DNA of 21,819 nt from Bacteroidota bacterium (GTDB lineage: Bacteria; Bacteroidota; Bacteroidia; Chitinophagales; Chitinophagaceae), in the NCBI GenBank assembly GCA_947460795.1, contig CANHJA010000010.1, positions 1 to 21,819 on the forward strand, in the 5' to 3' direction. Shown here one piece after another: positions 14,934 through 21,819 of the stretch. Position numbers and translations under genes: made by a program. Every line of letters begins with the position of its first letter. Within the stretch, counting starts at the first letter, position 1. The notes beneath the pieces are model-generated. The model saw nothing but the letters and a program-made list of their open reading frames with translations, made no database searches and was not told the origin of the DNA.

Positions 14934-14953
14934 CTAGATAAAATTTTACCTCC

Positions 14954-16330
14954 ATGAGTGCAGTTGATTTAAAACAAGCGTTTTTATCTAAAAGTGAAAT
15001 TAAGGCAATGGACGCCGAACATAAACGCAAATTGTCGTTTAATATTGGCAAATACAACGAAGTAGTTGTTAAGGGTAAAAAACAATTTGCAAATTTGCAT
15101 TATGCTAGAGAAAAAGCTAAAAACATCAAATGGAAAACCATTGAAAACTTAGATAAATATTTGATTCAGTTTGAACAAAATTTTACTAAAAATGGTGGTA
15201 AGGTTATCTGGGCGCAAAATGCCGAAGAAGCAAATCAAGCCGTATTAGAAATTTGCAAACAACACGGAGCTTCGCAAGTGGTGAAAAGTAAAAGCATGGT
15301 AACGGAGGAAATTCATTTAAATGCATTTTTAGAAAAACATCAAATTGAAAGTGTTGAAACCGATTTGGGTGAATACATTCAACAACTTGATGGCGAAACT
15401 CCTTATCATATTGTAACGCCAGCGATGCACAAAAGCAAAGAAGATTGTGCTCGTGTTTTTCATGAAAAATTAGGAACAGAACCCAATTTAACACCCAATG
15501 AAATTACGTTGGTCGCAAGAAATAATTTGCGAGTAAAATACACAAGCGCTGGAGTAGGGGTTACGGGAGGAAATTTCTTATTGGCCGATGTGGGCGCTGT
15601 ATGTGTGACTGAAAACGAAGGAAATGGTCGATTGACTACAGCCTTTCCAAAAGTACATGTTGCTATCGTGGGAATCGAAAAAATGATTCCTTCCATTGAT
15701 GATTTGAATTTATTTTGGCCTTTATTGGCTACCTATGGCACAGGACAAAATGTAACTGTTTACAATTCAATTTTTACTGGGCCTAAAAAAGCACATGAAG
15801 TAGATGGCCCTGAAGCAATGTATGTAATTTTATTAGACAATGGCAGAACCAATTTAATGAAAAATCCGAACGTCAGAGAAAGTATGTACTGCATTCGATG
15901 TGGATCTTGTTTAAATGCATGTCCTGTATATAAAAATATTGGAGGGCATACGTATGGTGCTACATACAGTGGTCCAATTGGATCCGTAATAACTCCCCAT
16001 TTAAAAGATTTTGAGGAATTTAAACATTTAAGTTATGCCTCTACATTGTGTGGCAATTGTACCGAGGTTTGTCCGCTCAAAATTAATATTCATGGAATGT
16101 TACATTACAATCGAACATTGGCAGTAAAAAAACATGATACCGATTTTTCAGAAAATACCGCTTGGAAAATGTGGAAGTTGGCTATGACCAATAGAAGCAT
16201 GGTGGATTTAGCTGGTGCTGGCATGAAAACCAAAATTGTTTCTATACTTTTTAAAAATAGCTGGGGAAAAAGAAGGGACAGTTTATCTTTCCATAAGTCG
16301 TTTAGAGATATGTGGAAGGAGAAAAAATAA
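14954..16330 (+). CDS. lutB: LutB/LldF-type L-lactate oxidation iron-sulfur protein
   Basis: This 458-residue cytoplasmic Fe-S protein belongs to the LutABC system, which oxidises L-lactate to pyruvate. Residues about 70-295 form the LUD domain (for example TSAGVGVTGGNFLLADVGAV and GNGRLTTAFPKVHVAIVGIEK, read across 197-243). Two cluster motifs follow: CIRCGSCLNACP with C313, C316, C319 and C323, and CGNCTEVCP with C366, C369 and C373. This matches the paired [4Fe-4S] sites of LutB. The final 80 residues are the usual basic helical tail. The length is normal and both clusters look intact. In most genomes lutA and lutC are adjacent; here the neighbours are a small membrane protein and a deacetylase, so the partners would have to be encoded elsewhere. 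Confidence 0.93.
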   Translation: MSAVDLKQAFLSKSEIKAMDAEHKRKLSFNIGKYNEVVVKGKKQFANLHYAREKAKNIKWKTIENLDKYLIQFEQNFTKNGGKVIWAQNAEEANQAVLEICKQHGASQVVKSKSMVTEEIHLNAFLEKHQIESVETDLGEYIQQLDGETPYHIVTPAMHKSKEDCARVFHEKLGTEPNLTPNEITLVARNNLRVKYTSAGVGVTGGNFLLADVGAVCVTENEGNGRLTTAFPKVHVAIVGIEKMIPSIDDLNLFWPLLATYGTGQNVTVYNSIFTGPKKAHEVDGPEAMYVILLDNGRTNLMKNPNVRESMYCIRCGSCLNACPVYKNIGGHTYGATYSGPIGSVITPHLKDFEEFKHLSYASTLCGNCTEVCPLKINIHGMLHYNRTLAVKKHDTDFSENTAWKMWKLAMTNRSMVDLAGAGMKTKIVSILFKNSWGKRRDSLSFHKSFRDMWKEKK

Positions 16331-16393
16331 GTTAACCATTTTTATGAACACATCAATGTTGATTTTAAATAACATAGCTTAAAAATATATTTT

Positions 16394-17695
16394 TTGAATA
16401 AATTTATCATATATGCTGCTTTTACTTCAAATCGACTAACGTATGTTTTAGATTTTATTTTTAATGAAGTATTAGGAGTTGAATATGAATTGACTTCTTC
16501 TGAAACAGATTTTTTATCCTCTCCATATTTTCGAATTAATTATTCACATAAAAATTTAATAAGCGATATCCATATCGATTCTAATGGGCTATTATTTGAA
16601 AACGAAATAGTAGAAAAAGAAATTTATTGCACAGAATGGAATGAATTGCCCATTTTTTTCCAAACACAAGAAACAGAAATTCCATTTGATATTTTCGCAG
16701 CTATATTCTATTTATTAAGTAGATATGAAGAATATTTACCGTATGAACCCGATTCGTATTTTAGATTTCCTCATACAAAAAGTATTGCTTTTCAAAATAA
16801 TTTCTTGAACCTTCCTTTGATTGATTTATGGATTGAAGAAATTAAAAAAAATATCAACGGAAAAAATCACTCCATTCAATTTAAAGAGAATACGTTTCAA
16901 TTTATACCTAGTTATGATATTGATATCGCATACAGCTTCAAAGGAAAAGGATTCGTTAGAAACGCTGCAGGCACACTGAAAGACCTATTAAAATTCGATC
17001 ATAAAAATGTGGTATCCAGATTAAAAGTATTGTTTGCAAACCAAAAAGATCCTTATGATAGTTTTCTATTTTTAGATGAAATTCATGAACAATTTTCATT
17101 GAATCCTATTTATTTTTTCTTGCTTTCTGAAGGAAGTAAATATGATAAAAATTTAAATCGCGATTCTTCTTTAATGAAAAAATTAATTTCAACTATTCAA
17201 TCAAAATATAAAGTTGGTATTCATCCATCTTGGAAAAGTCATGAAAACTTAAATAGTTTACAAAAAGAAGTGTTACTCTTAAAAGATGTAAAAAAAAGCC
17301 GACAACATTATATTCGATTTGCCCTACCAGAAACTTTTAGAAACTTACTTCATGTAAAAATTACAGATGATTATTCGATGGGGTATGGCAGCATAAATGG
17401 TTTCAGAGCCAGCACATCGCGTTCATTCAATTGGTTTGACCTAGAAAAAAATGAAGAAACTCTTTTGCGTTTGCATCCATTTTGTTTTATGGAATGCAAT
17501 TCATTTTTTGAACAAAAATTTACAGCTGAAAAAGCATTTGAAGAAATGCATCACTATGCTACAATAGTTAAAAAAGTAAATGGAAATTTAATTACCATTT
17601 GGCATAATTTTTCATTAGGAACAGACCCACTTTGGAAGGGTTGGAAAGAAAAATACATTGATTTTTTAAAAAAAGGATATCATTTACAAGGATAA
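16394..17695 (+). CDS. DUF7033/NodB-type polysaccharide deacetylase family protein
   Basis: This 433-residue protein has two parts. The first 160 residues match the N-terminal domain common to Bacteroidota homologues (FIIYAAFTSNRLTYVLDFIF; ILLSRYEEYLPY-like segment at 105-117). The NodB-like domain follows: SYDIDIAY (173-180) with D175 and D177, VGIHPSWKS (274-282) with H277, GFRASTSRSFNWFD (336-349), and TIWHNFSLG (401-409) with H404. Asp and His residues in these places are the metal and catalytic residues of carbohydrate deacetylases, so the enzyme may be active on a cell-surface glycan; the substrate is unknown. There is no signal peptide. The only plausible start is TTG at 16394, matching the family N-terminus; the next ATG is far inside. 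Confidence 0.8.
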   Translation: MNKFIIYAAFTSNRLTYVLDFIFNEVLGVEYELTSSETDFLSSPYFRINYSHKNLISDIHIDSNGLLFENEIVEKEIYCTEWNELPIFFQTQETEIPFDIFAAIFYLLSRYEEYLPYEPDSYFRFPHTKSIAFQNNFLNLPLIDLWIEEIKKNINGKNHSIQFKENTFQFIPSYDIDIAYSFKGKGFVRNAAGTLKDLLKFDHKNVVSRLKVLFANQKDPYDSFLFLDEIHEQFSLNPIYFFLLSEGSKYDKNLNRDSSLMKKLISTIQSKYKVGIHPSWKSHENLNSLQKEVLLLKDVKKSRQHYIRFALPETFRNLLHVKITDDYSMGYGSINGFRASTSRSFNWFDLEKNEETLLRLHPFCFMECNSFFEQKFTAEKAFEEMHHYATIVKKVNGNLITIWHNFSLGTDPLWKGWKEKYIDFLKKGYHLQG

Positions 17696-17720
17696 TTTGT
17701 GATTAAATTTAACAGTTTAA

Positions 17721-17753
17721 TTGATTTTCGTTGATTTTCATTGTTTACTTTTA
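17721..17753 (+). promoter_or_regulatory. possible promoter of the M16 protease gene
   Basis: Three TTG-led blocks occur at exact 10-base spacing (TTGATTTTCG, TTGATTTTCA, TTGTTTACTT). The first TTG lies 22 bases before TACTTTTA (17746-17753), which matches TAnnTTTG except for the last base. Transcription would start near 17760, about 13 bases before the ATG. This is a weak call because of the mismatch. Confidence 0.35.
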
Positions 17754-17772
17754 AGTCTTAAATAATTTAAAT

Positions 17773-20577
17773 ATGAAATCATTCAAAAACCTCTTAGCAA
17801 TTTTGTGTATTTGCTTGCCATTTTTAGTTAATGCACAAAATGAAAAAATTCCAATTGACAAAAAAGTAAAAGTAGGACAATTACCAAATGGGTTGAAATA
17901 CTTTATTATTCAAAACAAAAAACCAGAAAAGAAAATTGAATTACGAATGGTAACCAATGCCGGTTCTATTCAAGAAGATGATGACCAATTAGGTTTAGCA
18001 CATTTAATGGAACACATGAATTTTAATGGATTGAAAAACTTTCCAAAAAATGAAGTTGTTCATTATTTACAGAGTATTGGCGTAGATTTTGGTGCCGATT
18101 TAAATGCATATACAAGCTTCGATGAAACAGTTTATATTTTGCCAATTCCAGCTGACGACAAAGATAAAATTGACAAAGGTTTTCAAATTATTGCAGACTG
18201 GAGTGGTGCTGCCTCATTAGAAAATGAAGAAATTGACAAAGAGAGAAATGTAGTATTGGAAGAAAGTAGAATGGGTAAAGGAGCTGATGATCGCATGATG
18301 CAAAAATGGTTGCCTGAATATTTAAATGGTTCTCGTTATGCTAAACGTTTGCCAATTGGAGACGATGAATTATTGAAAAATTTTAAACATGATGTAATCA
18401 AACGTTTTCATAAAGATTGGTACCGACCAAATTTACAAGCCGTATGCGTAGTGGGTGACATTGATCCTGCAGAAGCAGAAAAATTGATTATCGCTAAATT
18501 TAGTGGATTTAAAAATCCTAAAAATGCAAGACCAAGACCCGAATTTTATGACTTGCCAGTAAGAACAAGCAATAAAGCAATGGTTTTGAGCGACCCTGAA
18601 ATGCCTTATACTATGATTCAAATTATTGGAAACAGTAAAAAAGGTAAATCAGCAACTACAACAGCCGAATATTTAAATGACATTAAAAAAGGCTTATTCA
18701 ATGCTATGTTAAGTAGTCGATATGAAGAGTTAAAAAATTCGGCAACACCTCCGTTTATTTTTGGAGGAGGAGGCATTGAAGGCGGATGGGCTAGAGGTTG
18801 GGAAAGTTTCCAATTATTTGCAATCGCTGGAAATGATAATGTTAAAGAAGCTACACAAGCTTTAGTTACAGAGGCATTAAAAGTTAAACAATTTGGTTTT
18901 ACTACTTCAGAATTAGAAAGAGCAAAAGCAGAGTTGTTGTCTAGTTATGAAAAAACATACAACGAAAAAGATAAAACTGAATCTAAAACTCGAGTAGATG
19001 AATTAGTGAGACATTTTTTAACCAATGAACCCATACCAGGAATTGAGTGGGAATACAATTTGTTAAAAAATAATATAGCAAAAATTTCATTGAATGAAGT
19101 AAATCAATTCAAAGAAGACATCAATATTGACCAAAACTATTTTGCATTGGTAACAACAAAAACAACGGATAAATTAACTACTGACAATGAATTAATGTCT
19201 TATGTTGATGCTAGCTTGAAAATAAAAACAGAAGCATATACAGAAAAGGAATTACCAAAAAAATTATTGGAAAAAGAACCAACACCAGGTAAAATAATCA
19301 AAGAAGTAAAAAATGAAAAAGCAGGAACTACAACATGGTTTTTAGATAATTATGCTACTGTTACATTCAAAAAAACAGATTTTAAAAATGATGAAGTTAT
19401 ATTTTCTGGATATCGATTTGGAGGTTCTTCTTTGTATGAAGGAAAAGATTTCGAAAGTGCAGATTACAGTAACAATGTAGTAGATGAAATGGGCTATGGA
19501 CAGTTTTCAAATACTGATTTGCAGAAATTTATGACGGGTAAAAAAGCTTCTGTAAATACGTCGATCGATATAAACTCTGAAATAGTGAGTGGAAATGCAT
19601 CAAATAAAGACTTTGAAACCGCTATGCAATTATTGTATTTAAAATCTACTTCGGCTCGCAAAGACGAGATTGCTTTTGAATCGTTTAAAAACAGACAAAT
19701 GCAAATGAGTGCTCAAATGAAGTCTGATCCTCAAAGTTTTTATGGCGATACATTAAGTAAATACATGTATAACAATCATCCAAGAAGTAAAGAAATTCCA
19801 GATGCGAACGTTTTTGCAAATATCAATTTAGAGAATGCAATGAAATTTTATAACGAACGATTTAATACGGCTTATGGAATGAATTATTTTTTTGTAGGCA
19901 GCATTGATGAAAAATCGTTTAAATCTATGATTGAAAAATATATTGGTGGTTTACCTAAAATAGAAATTGCGCTACAATCAAAAGATTTAGGAATGGAGCC
20001 TATCATGGGAGAAAACAGTTTTACATTTAAAACAGGTACTGAACCTAAAAGTATGGTAAATGAAATGGCTTATTTTTATACACCATATGTACAAAATGAT
20101 GAAATGGCTTTGAATTTATTAGCAGAGATTATTAATAATAGAATTACTGATATTATTAGAGAAAAAATGGCTGCAATATACAGTGGTGGGGTAGGTATGC
20201 GTTTGTCAAAATTTCCAAAAGAAAAATTCTCTATGCAAAGTTTTTTACCTTGTGGTCCAGAAAATGCGGAAAAAGTGAAAGTTGCATTTTGGGAAATTTT
20301 GAATGATTGCAAAAAAGCAAATAATATTACTGCAGATGAGTTATCAAAATCATTTGAAACCGCTTTGCAAAAATATAAAGTAGGGGTTCAATCAAATGGT
20401 TTTTGGTTAGGATCATTGAGTAAATATCACCAATATAACTTACCTACTGAAAATATATTAAATTACGAATCTCGATTAAAAGCAATAACTAAAGACGATT
20501 TAACGAAATTAGCAAACAAATATTTAAGTTCACCCAATGTGCTACATGCATTAATGATGCCTGTTTCTAAAAAATAA
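17773..20577 (+). CDS. M16 family zinc metallopeptidase (periplasmic, PqqL-like)
   Basis: This 934-residue protein has a signal peptide at 1-21 (NLLAILCICLPFLVNAQ). The N-terminal M16 domain carries the inverted zinc motif H77-L-M-E80-H81 (LGLAHLMEHMNFNG), and ERNVVLEES (157-165) supplies the third ligand, most likely E164. A second M16-type domain pair (from about 510 to the end) lacks the HxxEH motif, as is usual for the non-catalytic half of two-part M16 enzymes. Length and layout match Bacteroidota PqqL-like insulinases, which degrade peptides in the periplasm. It is followed by a strong hairpin terminator and appears to be transcribed alone. Confidence 0.92.
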   Translation: MKSFKNLLAILCICLPFLVNAQNEKIPIDKKVKVGQLPNGLKYFIIQNKKPEKKIELRMVTNAGSIQEDDDQLGLAHLMEHMNFNGLKNFPKNEVVHYLQSIGVDFGADLNAYTSFDETVYILPIPADDKDKIDKGFQIIADWSGAASLENEEIDKERNVVLEESRMGKGADDRMMQKWLPEYLNGSRYAKRLPIGDDELLKNFKHDVIKRFHKDWYRPNLQAVCVVGDIDPAEAEKLIIAKFSGFKNPKNARPRPEFYDLPVRTSNKAMVLSDPEMPYTMIQIIGNSKKGKSATTTAEYLNDIKKGLFNAMLSSRYEELKNSATPPFIFGGGGIEGGWARGWESFQLFAIAGNDNVKEATQALVTEALKVKQFGFTTSELERAKAELLSSYEKTYNEKDKTESKTRVDELVRHFLTNEPIPGIEWEYNLLKNNIAKISLNEVNQFKEDINIDQNYFALVTTKTTDKLTTDNELMSYVDASLKIKTEAYTEKELPKKLLEKEPTPGKIIKEVKNEKAGTTTWFLDNYATVTFKKTDFKNDEVIFSGYRFGGSSLYEGKDFESADYSNNVVDEMGYGQFSNTDLQKFMTGKKASVNTSIDINSEIVSGNASNKDFETAMQLLYLKSTSARKDEIAFESFKNRQMQMSAQMKSDPQSFYGDTLSKYMYNNHPRSKEIPDANVFANINLENAMKFYNERFNTAYGMNYFFVGSIDEKSFKSMIEKYIGGLPKIEIALQSKDLGMEPIMGENSFTFKTGTEPKSMVNEMAYFYTPYVQNDEMALNLLAEIINNRITDIIREKMAAIYSGGVGMRLSKFPKEKFSMQSFLPCGPENAEKVKVAFWEILNDCKKANNITADELSKSFETALQKYKVGVQSNGFWLGSLSKYHQYNLPTENILNYESRLKAITKDDLTKLANKYLSSPNVLHALMMPVSKK

Positions 20578-20596
20578 AATGATAATTTTATCAATA

Positions 20597-20627
20597 AAAA
20601 AATCCCGAATAAAATTCGGGATTTTTT
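20597..20627. terminator. bidirectional intrinsic terminator
   Basis: AAAAAATCCCGAAT (20597-20610) pairs perfectly with ATTCGGGATTTTTT (20614-20627) around an AAA loop. T runs flank the GC core on both strands. It lies 20 bp after the protease stop and 20 bp after the end of the convergent GlmU-like gene, so it can serve both. Confidence 0.88.
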
Positions 20628-20647
20628 TTTAGAGAATGTTCATATCC

Positions 20648-21819
20648 TCAATAATTTCGTTGTTCTTTGGTAACTTCAAAAACGTGGTTCATAATTTTTT
20701 GCTCCACTTCATCAAATTCAATATTACGACGAGCAAATACTCTGCTAGCAGTATCTGTTGCCTTATTTAATTGATATTCCTTAAATCCATTGGCTGAGCC
20801 CCAACTAAAAGAAGGAATAAAATTTCTTGGAAAACCCGCCCCATAAATGTTGCAACTCACTCCAACCACAGTACCAGTATTAAACATGGTATTAATTCCT
20901 GATTTTGAATGATCGCCCATAATTAAACCGCAAAACTGCAGACCCGTTTTCACAAATGTTTTTTTAGATTCACTCCACAATTTAACTTCTTCATAATTAT
21001 TTTTCAAATTAGAATTATTGGTATCTGCTCCTAAATTACACCATTCACCTAATACTGCATTTCCTAAAAAACCATCATGGGCTTTACTTGAATTTGCAAA
21101 TAAAACCGAGTTATTTACTTCACCACCCACTTTGCAACCGTCGCCAATGGTTGTAGCGCCATATATTTTTGCACCCATTTTTAAAACAGCATGATTACCC
21201 AAAGCGAGTGGACCTCTGATAATACAACCTTCCATTATTTCAGCATCTTTCCCAATGTAAATAGGGCCGGCATCAGTATTTAAAATACTGCAATTTACTT
21301 TTGCACCTTCTTCAATAAAAATTTGATTTCCTATTATTGTGTTGGTTGAATTAAGTGCGTGCGACTCTCTTCCTGTAGTTACTTGTTCAAAATCATCTCT
21401 GATTGCCCAATCATTCAAACTGAAAATATCCGATAATTGAGCAAGCATTTTTACTTCTGAAGTGTACAAGATATCAGTAGAGTTTGATGTAATCTCTTCA
21501 ATATTAAATTGATTGGCATCGTCAAAATTGCAACGATAAGCAAGCAGGGTATTGTCTTTAAACAATTTTTGTCCCATCTGTAAATTATAAATAGCTTCTA
21601 GCAAATCGTTTGAAGGAAATAATCCACTGTTGATGAACAAATTATCTTCGTTTGCAGAAAATGGATATTTTTCTTGAAGATGAAGAGCAGTTTTATAACT
21701 CCCTTTTGCTTTTAAATGATGTTCCCATTTTTGTGCAATAGTTAAAATGCCACAACGCATTTCAGAAACTGGACGGGTATGTGTTAAAGGTAAAAAATTA
21801 TGATATCTATCGTCATCAA
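20648..21819 (-). CDS. GlmU-like nucleotidyltransferase/acyltransferase, 5' end outside window
   Basis: The first internal ATG is at 21760, but the frame stays open to the window edge. The extra codons read DDDRYHNFLPLTHTRPVSE, exactly the kind of N-terminal segment (LPLTxTRPVSEMRCGILTI) found in this family, so the gene is cut by the edge and lacks only its first few residues. The family is the alternative Bacteroidota GlmU (TIGR03991 type), thought to make UDP-GlcNAc or a related nucleotide sugar. After about 150 residues of nucleotidyltransferase-like sequence comes a left-handed beta helix of hexapeptide repeats (IIGNQIFIEEGAKV; IYIGKDAEIMEGCIIRGPLA in pieces; TTIGDGCKVGGEVNNSV), ending with a long acyltransferase-type loop region (GLIMGDHSKSGINTMFNTGT). 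Exact substrate assignment is inference. Confidence 0.88.
   Translation of the reverse strand, partial: DDDRYHNFLPLTHTRPVSEMRCGILTIAQKWEHHLKAKGSYKTALHLQEKYPFSANEDNLFINSGLFPSNDLLEAIYNLQMGQKLFKDNTLLAYRCNFDDANQFNIEEITSNSTDILYTSEVKMLAQLSDIFSLNDWAIRDDFEQVTTGRESHALNSTNTIIGNQIFIEEGAKVNCSILNTDAGPIYIGKDAEIMEGCIIRGPLALGNHAVLKMGAKIYGATTIGDGCKVGGEVNNSVLFANSSKAHDGFLGNAVLGEWCNLGADTNNSNLKNNYEEVKLWSESKKTFVKTGLQFCGLIMGDHSKSGINTMFNTGTVVGVSCNIYGAGFPRNFIPSFSWGSANGFKEYQLNKATDTASRVFARRNIEFDEVEQKIMNHVFEVTKEQRNY

Noticed and set aside
14674..14953. A small RNA or tRNA in the gap before lutB
   Set aside because: No tRNA-like arms or terminator-like hairpin were seen; the stretch is AT-rich and holds only the -7 element near its right end.

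Overview
The window looks like a chromosomal segment of an AT-rich Bacteroidota bacterium, most likely from the Chitinophagaceae or a near relative. The evidence is the set of Bacteroidota-typical families (GldA-type ABC ATPase, BatA-type double-membrane-anchor protein, DUF4199 protein, the alternative GlmU-like protein, a DUF7033-type polysaccharide deacetylase). Start sites are mostly preceded by A-rich leaders rather than Shine-Dalgarno sequences, and several promoters match the Bacteroidota -7 element TAnnTTTG. I see no rRNA, tRNA, CRISPR array, intact insertion sequence or prophage.

Left part (1-5100). A small secreted protein gene (286-750, minus) and a PP_4765-type flavoprotein gene (1223-2431, plus) diverge from a 472-bp intergenic region. 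That region holds a 64-bp tandem repeat (3.3 copies, 874-1084), with one outward-facing TAnnTTTG promoter on each side. Next come a cytoplasmic-looking NlpC/P60 peptidase of the YkfC type, a convergent SirB1-like transglutaminase-fold protein that overlaps it by 11 bp and seems to lack the catalytic residues, and an unusually short GldA-like ABC ATPase.

Middle part (5106-10926). Five minus-strand genes lie close together and probably form an operon read from right to left: class V aminotransferase, BatA/VWA membrane protein, dihydroorotase homologue, DUF4199 membrane protein and a membrane-anchored family 2 glycosyltransferase. The dihydroorotase homologue has lost the HxH metal motif and the catalytic Asp, so it is probably non-catalytic. 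The glycosyltransferase most likely starts at a TTG codon 4 bp after the preceding stop.

Right part (11088-21819). A secreted coiled-coil protein of unknown function has a clear terminator and diverges from a flippase of the MOP superfamily. Two minus-strand genes follow, a CAP-domain secreted protein and a small membrane protein; the CAP gene is flanked by an imperfect direct repeat of about 33 bp. Then come lutB (lactate oxidation Fe-S protein, without lutA or lutC beside it), a DUF7033/NodB-type deacetylase starting at TTG, and a periplasmic M16 zinc protease. A strong bidirectional hairpin separates the protease from a GlmU-like nucleotidyltransferase/acyltransferase gene that runs off the right edge. 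Several genes relate to the cell envelope (glycosyltransferase, flippase, deacetylase, GlmU-like protein, murein-peptide peptidase), but apart from the five-gene run they do not form one obvious pathway.

I found no clear new multi-gene system. The observations most worth following up are the 64-bp repeat array between divergent promoters and the two apparently inactivated enzyme folds.
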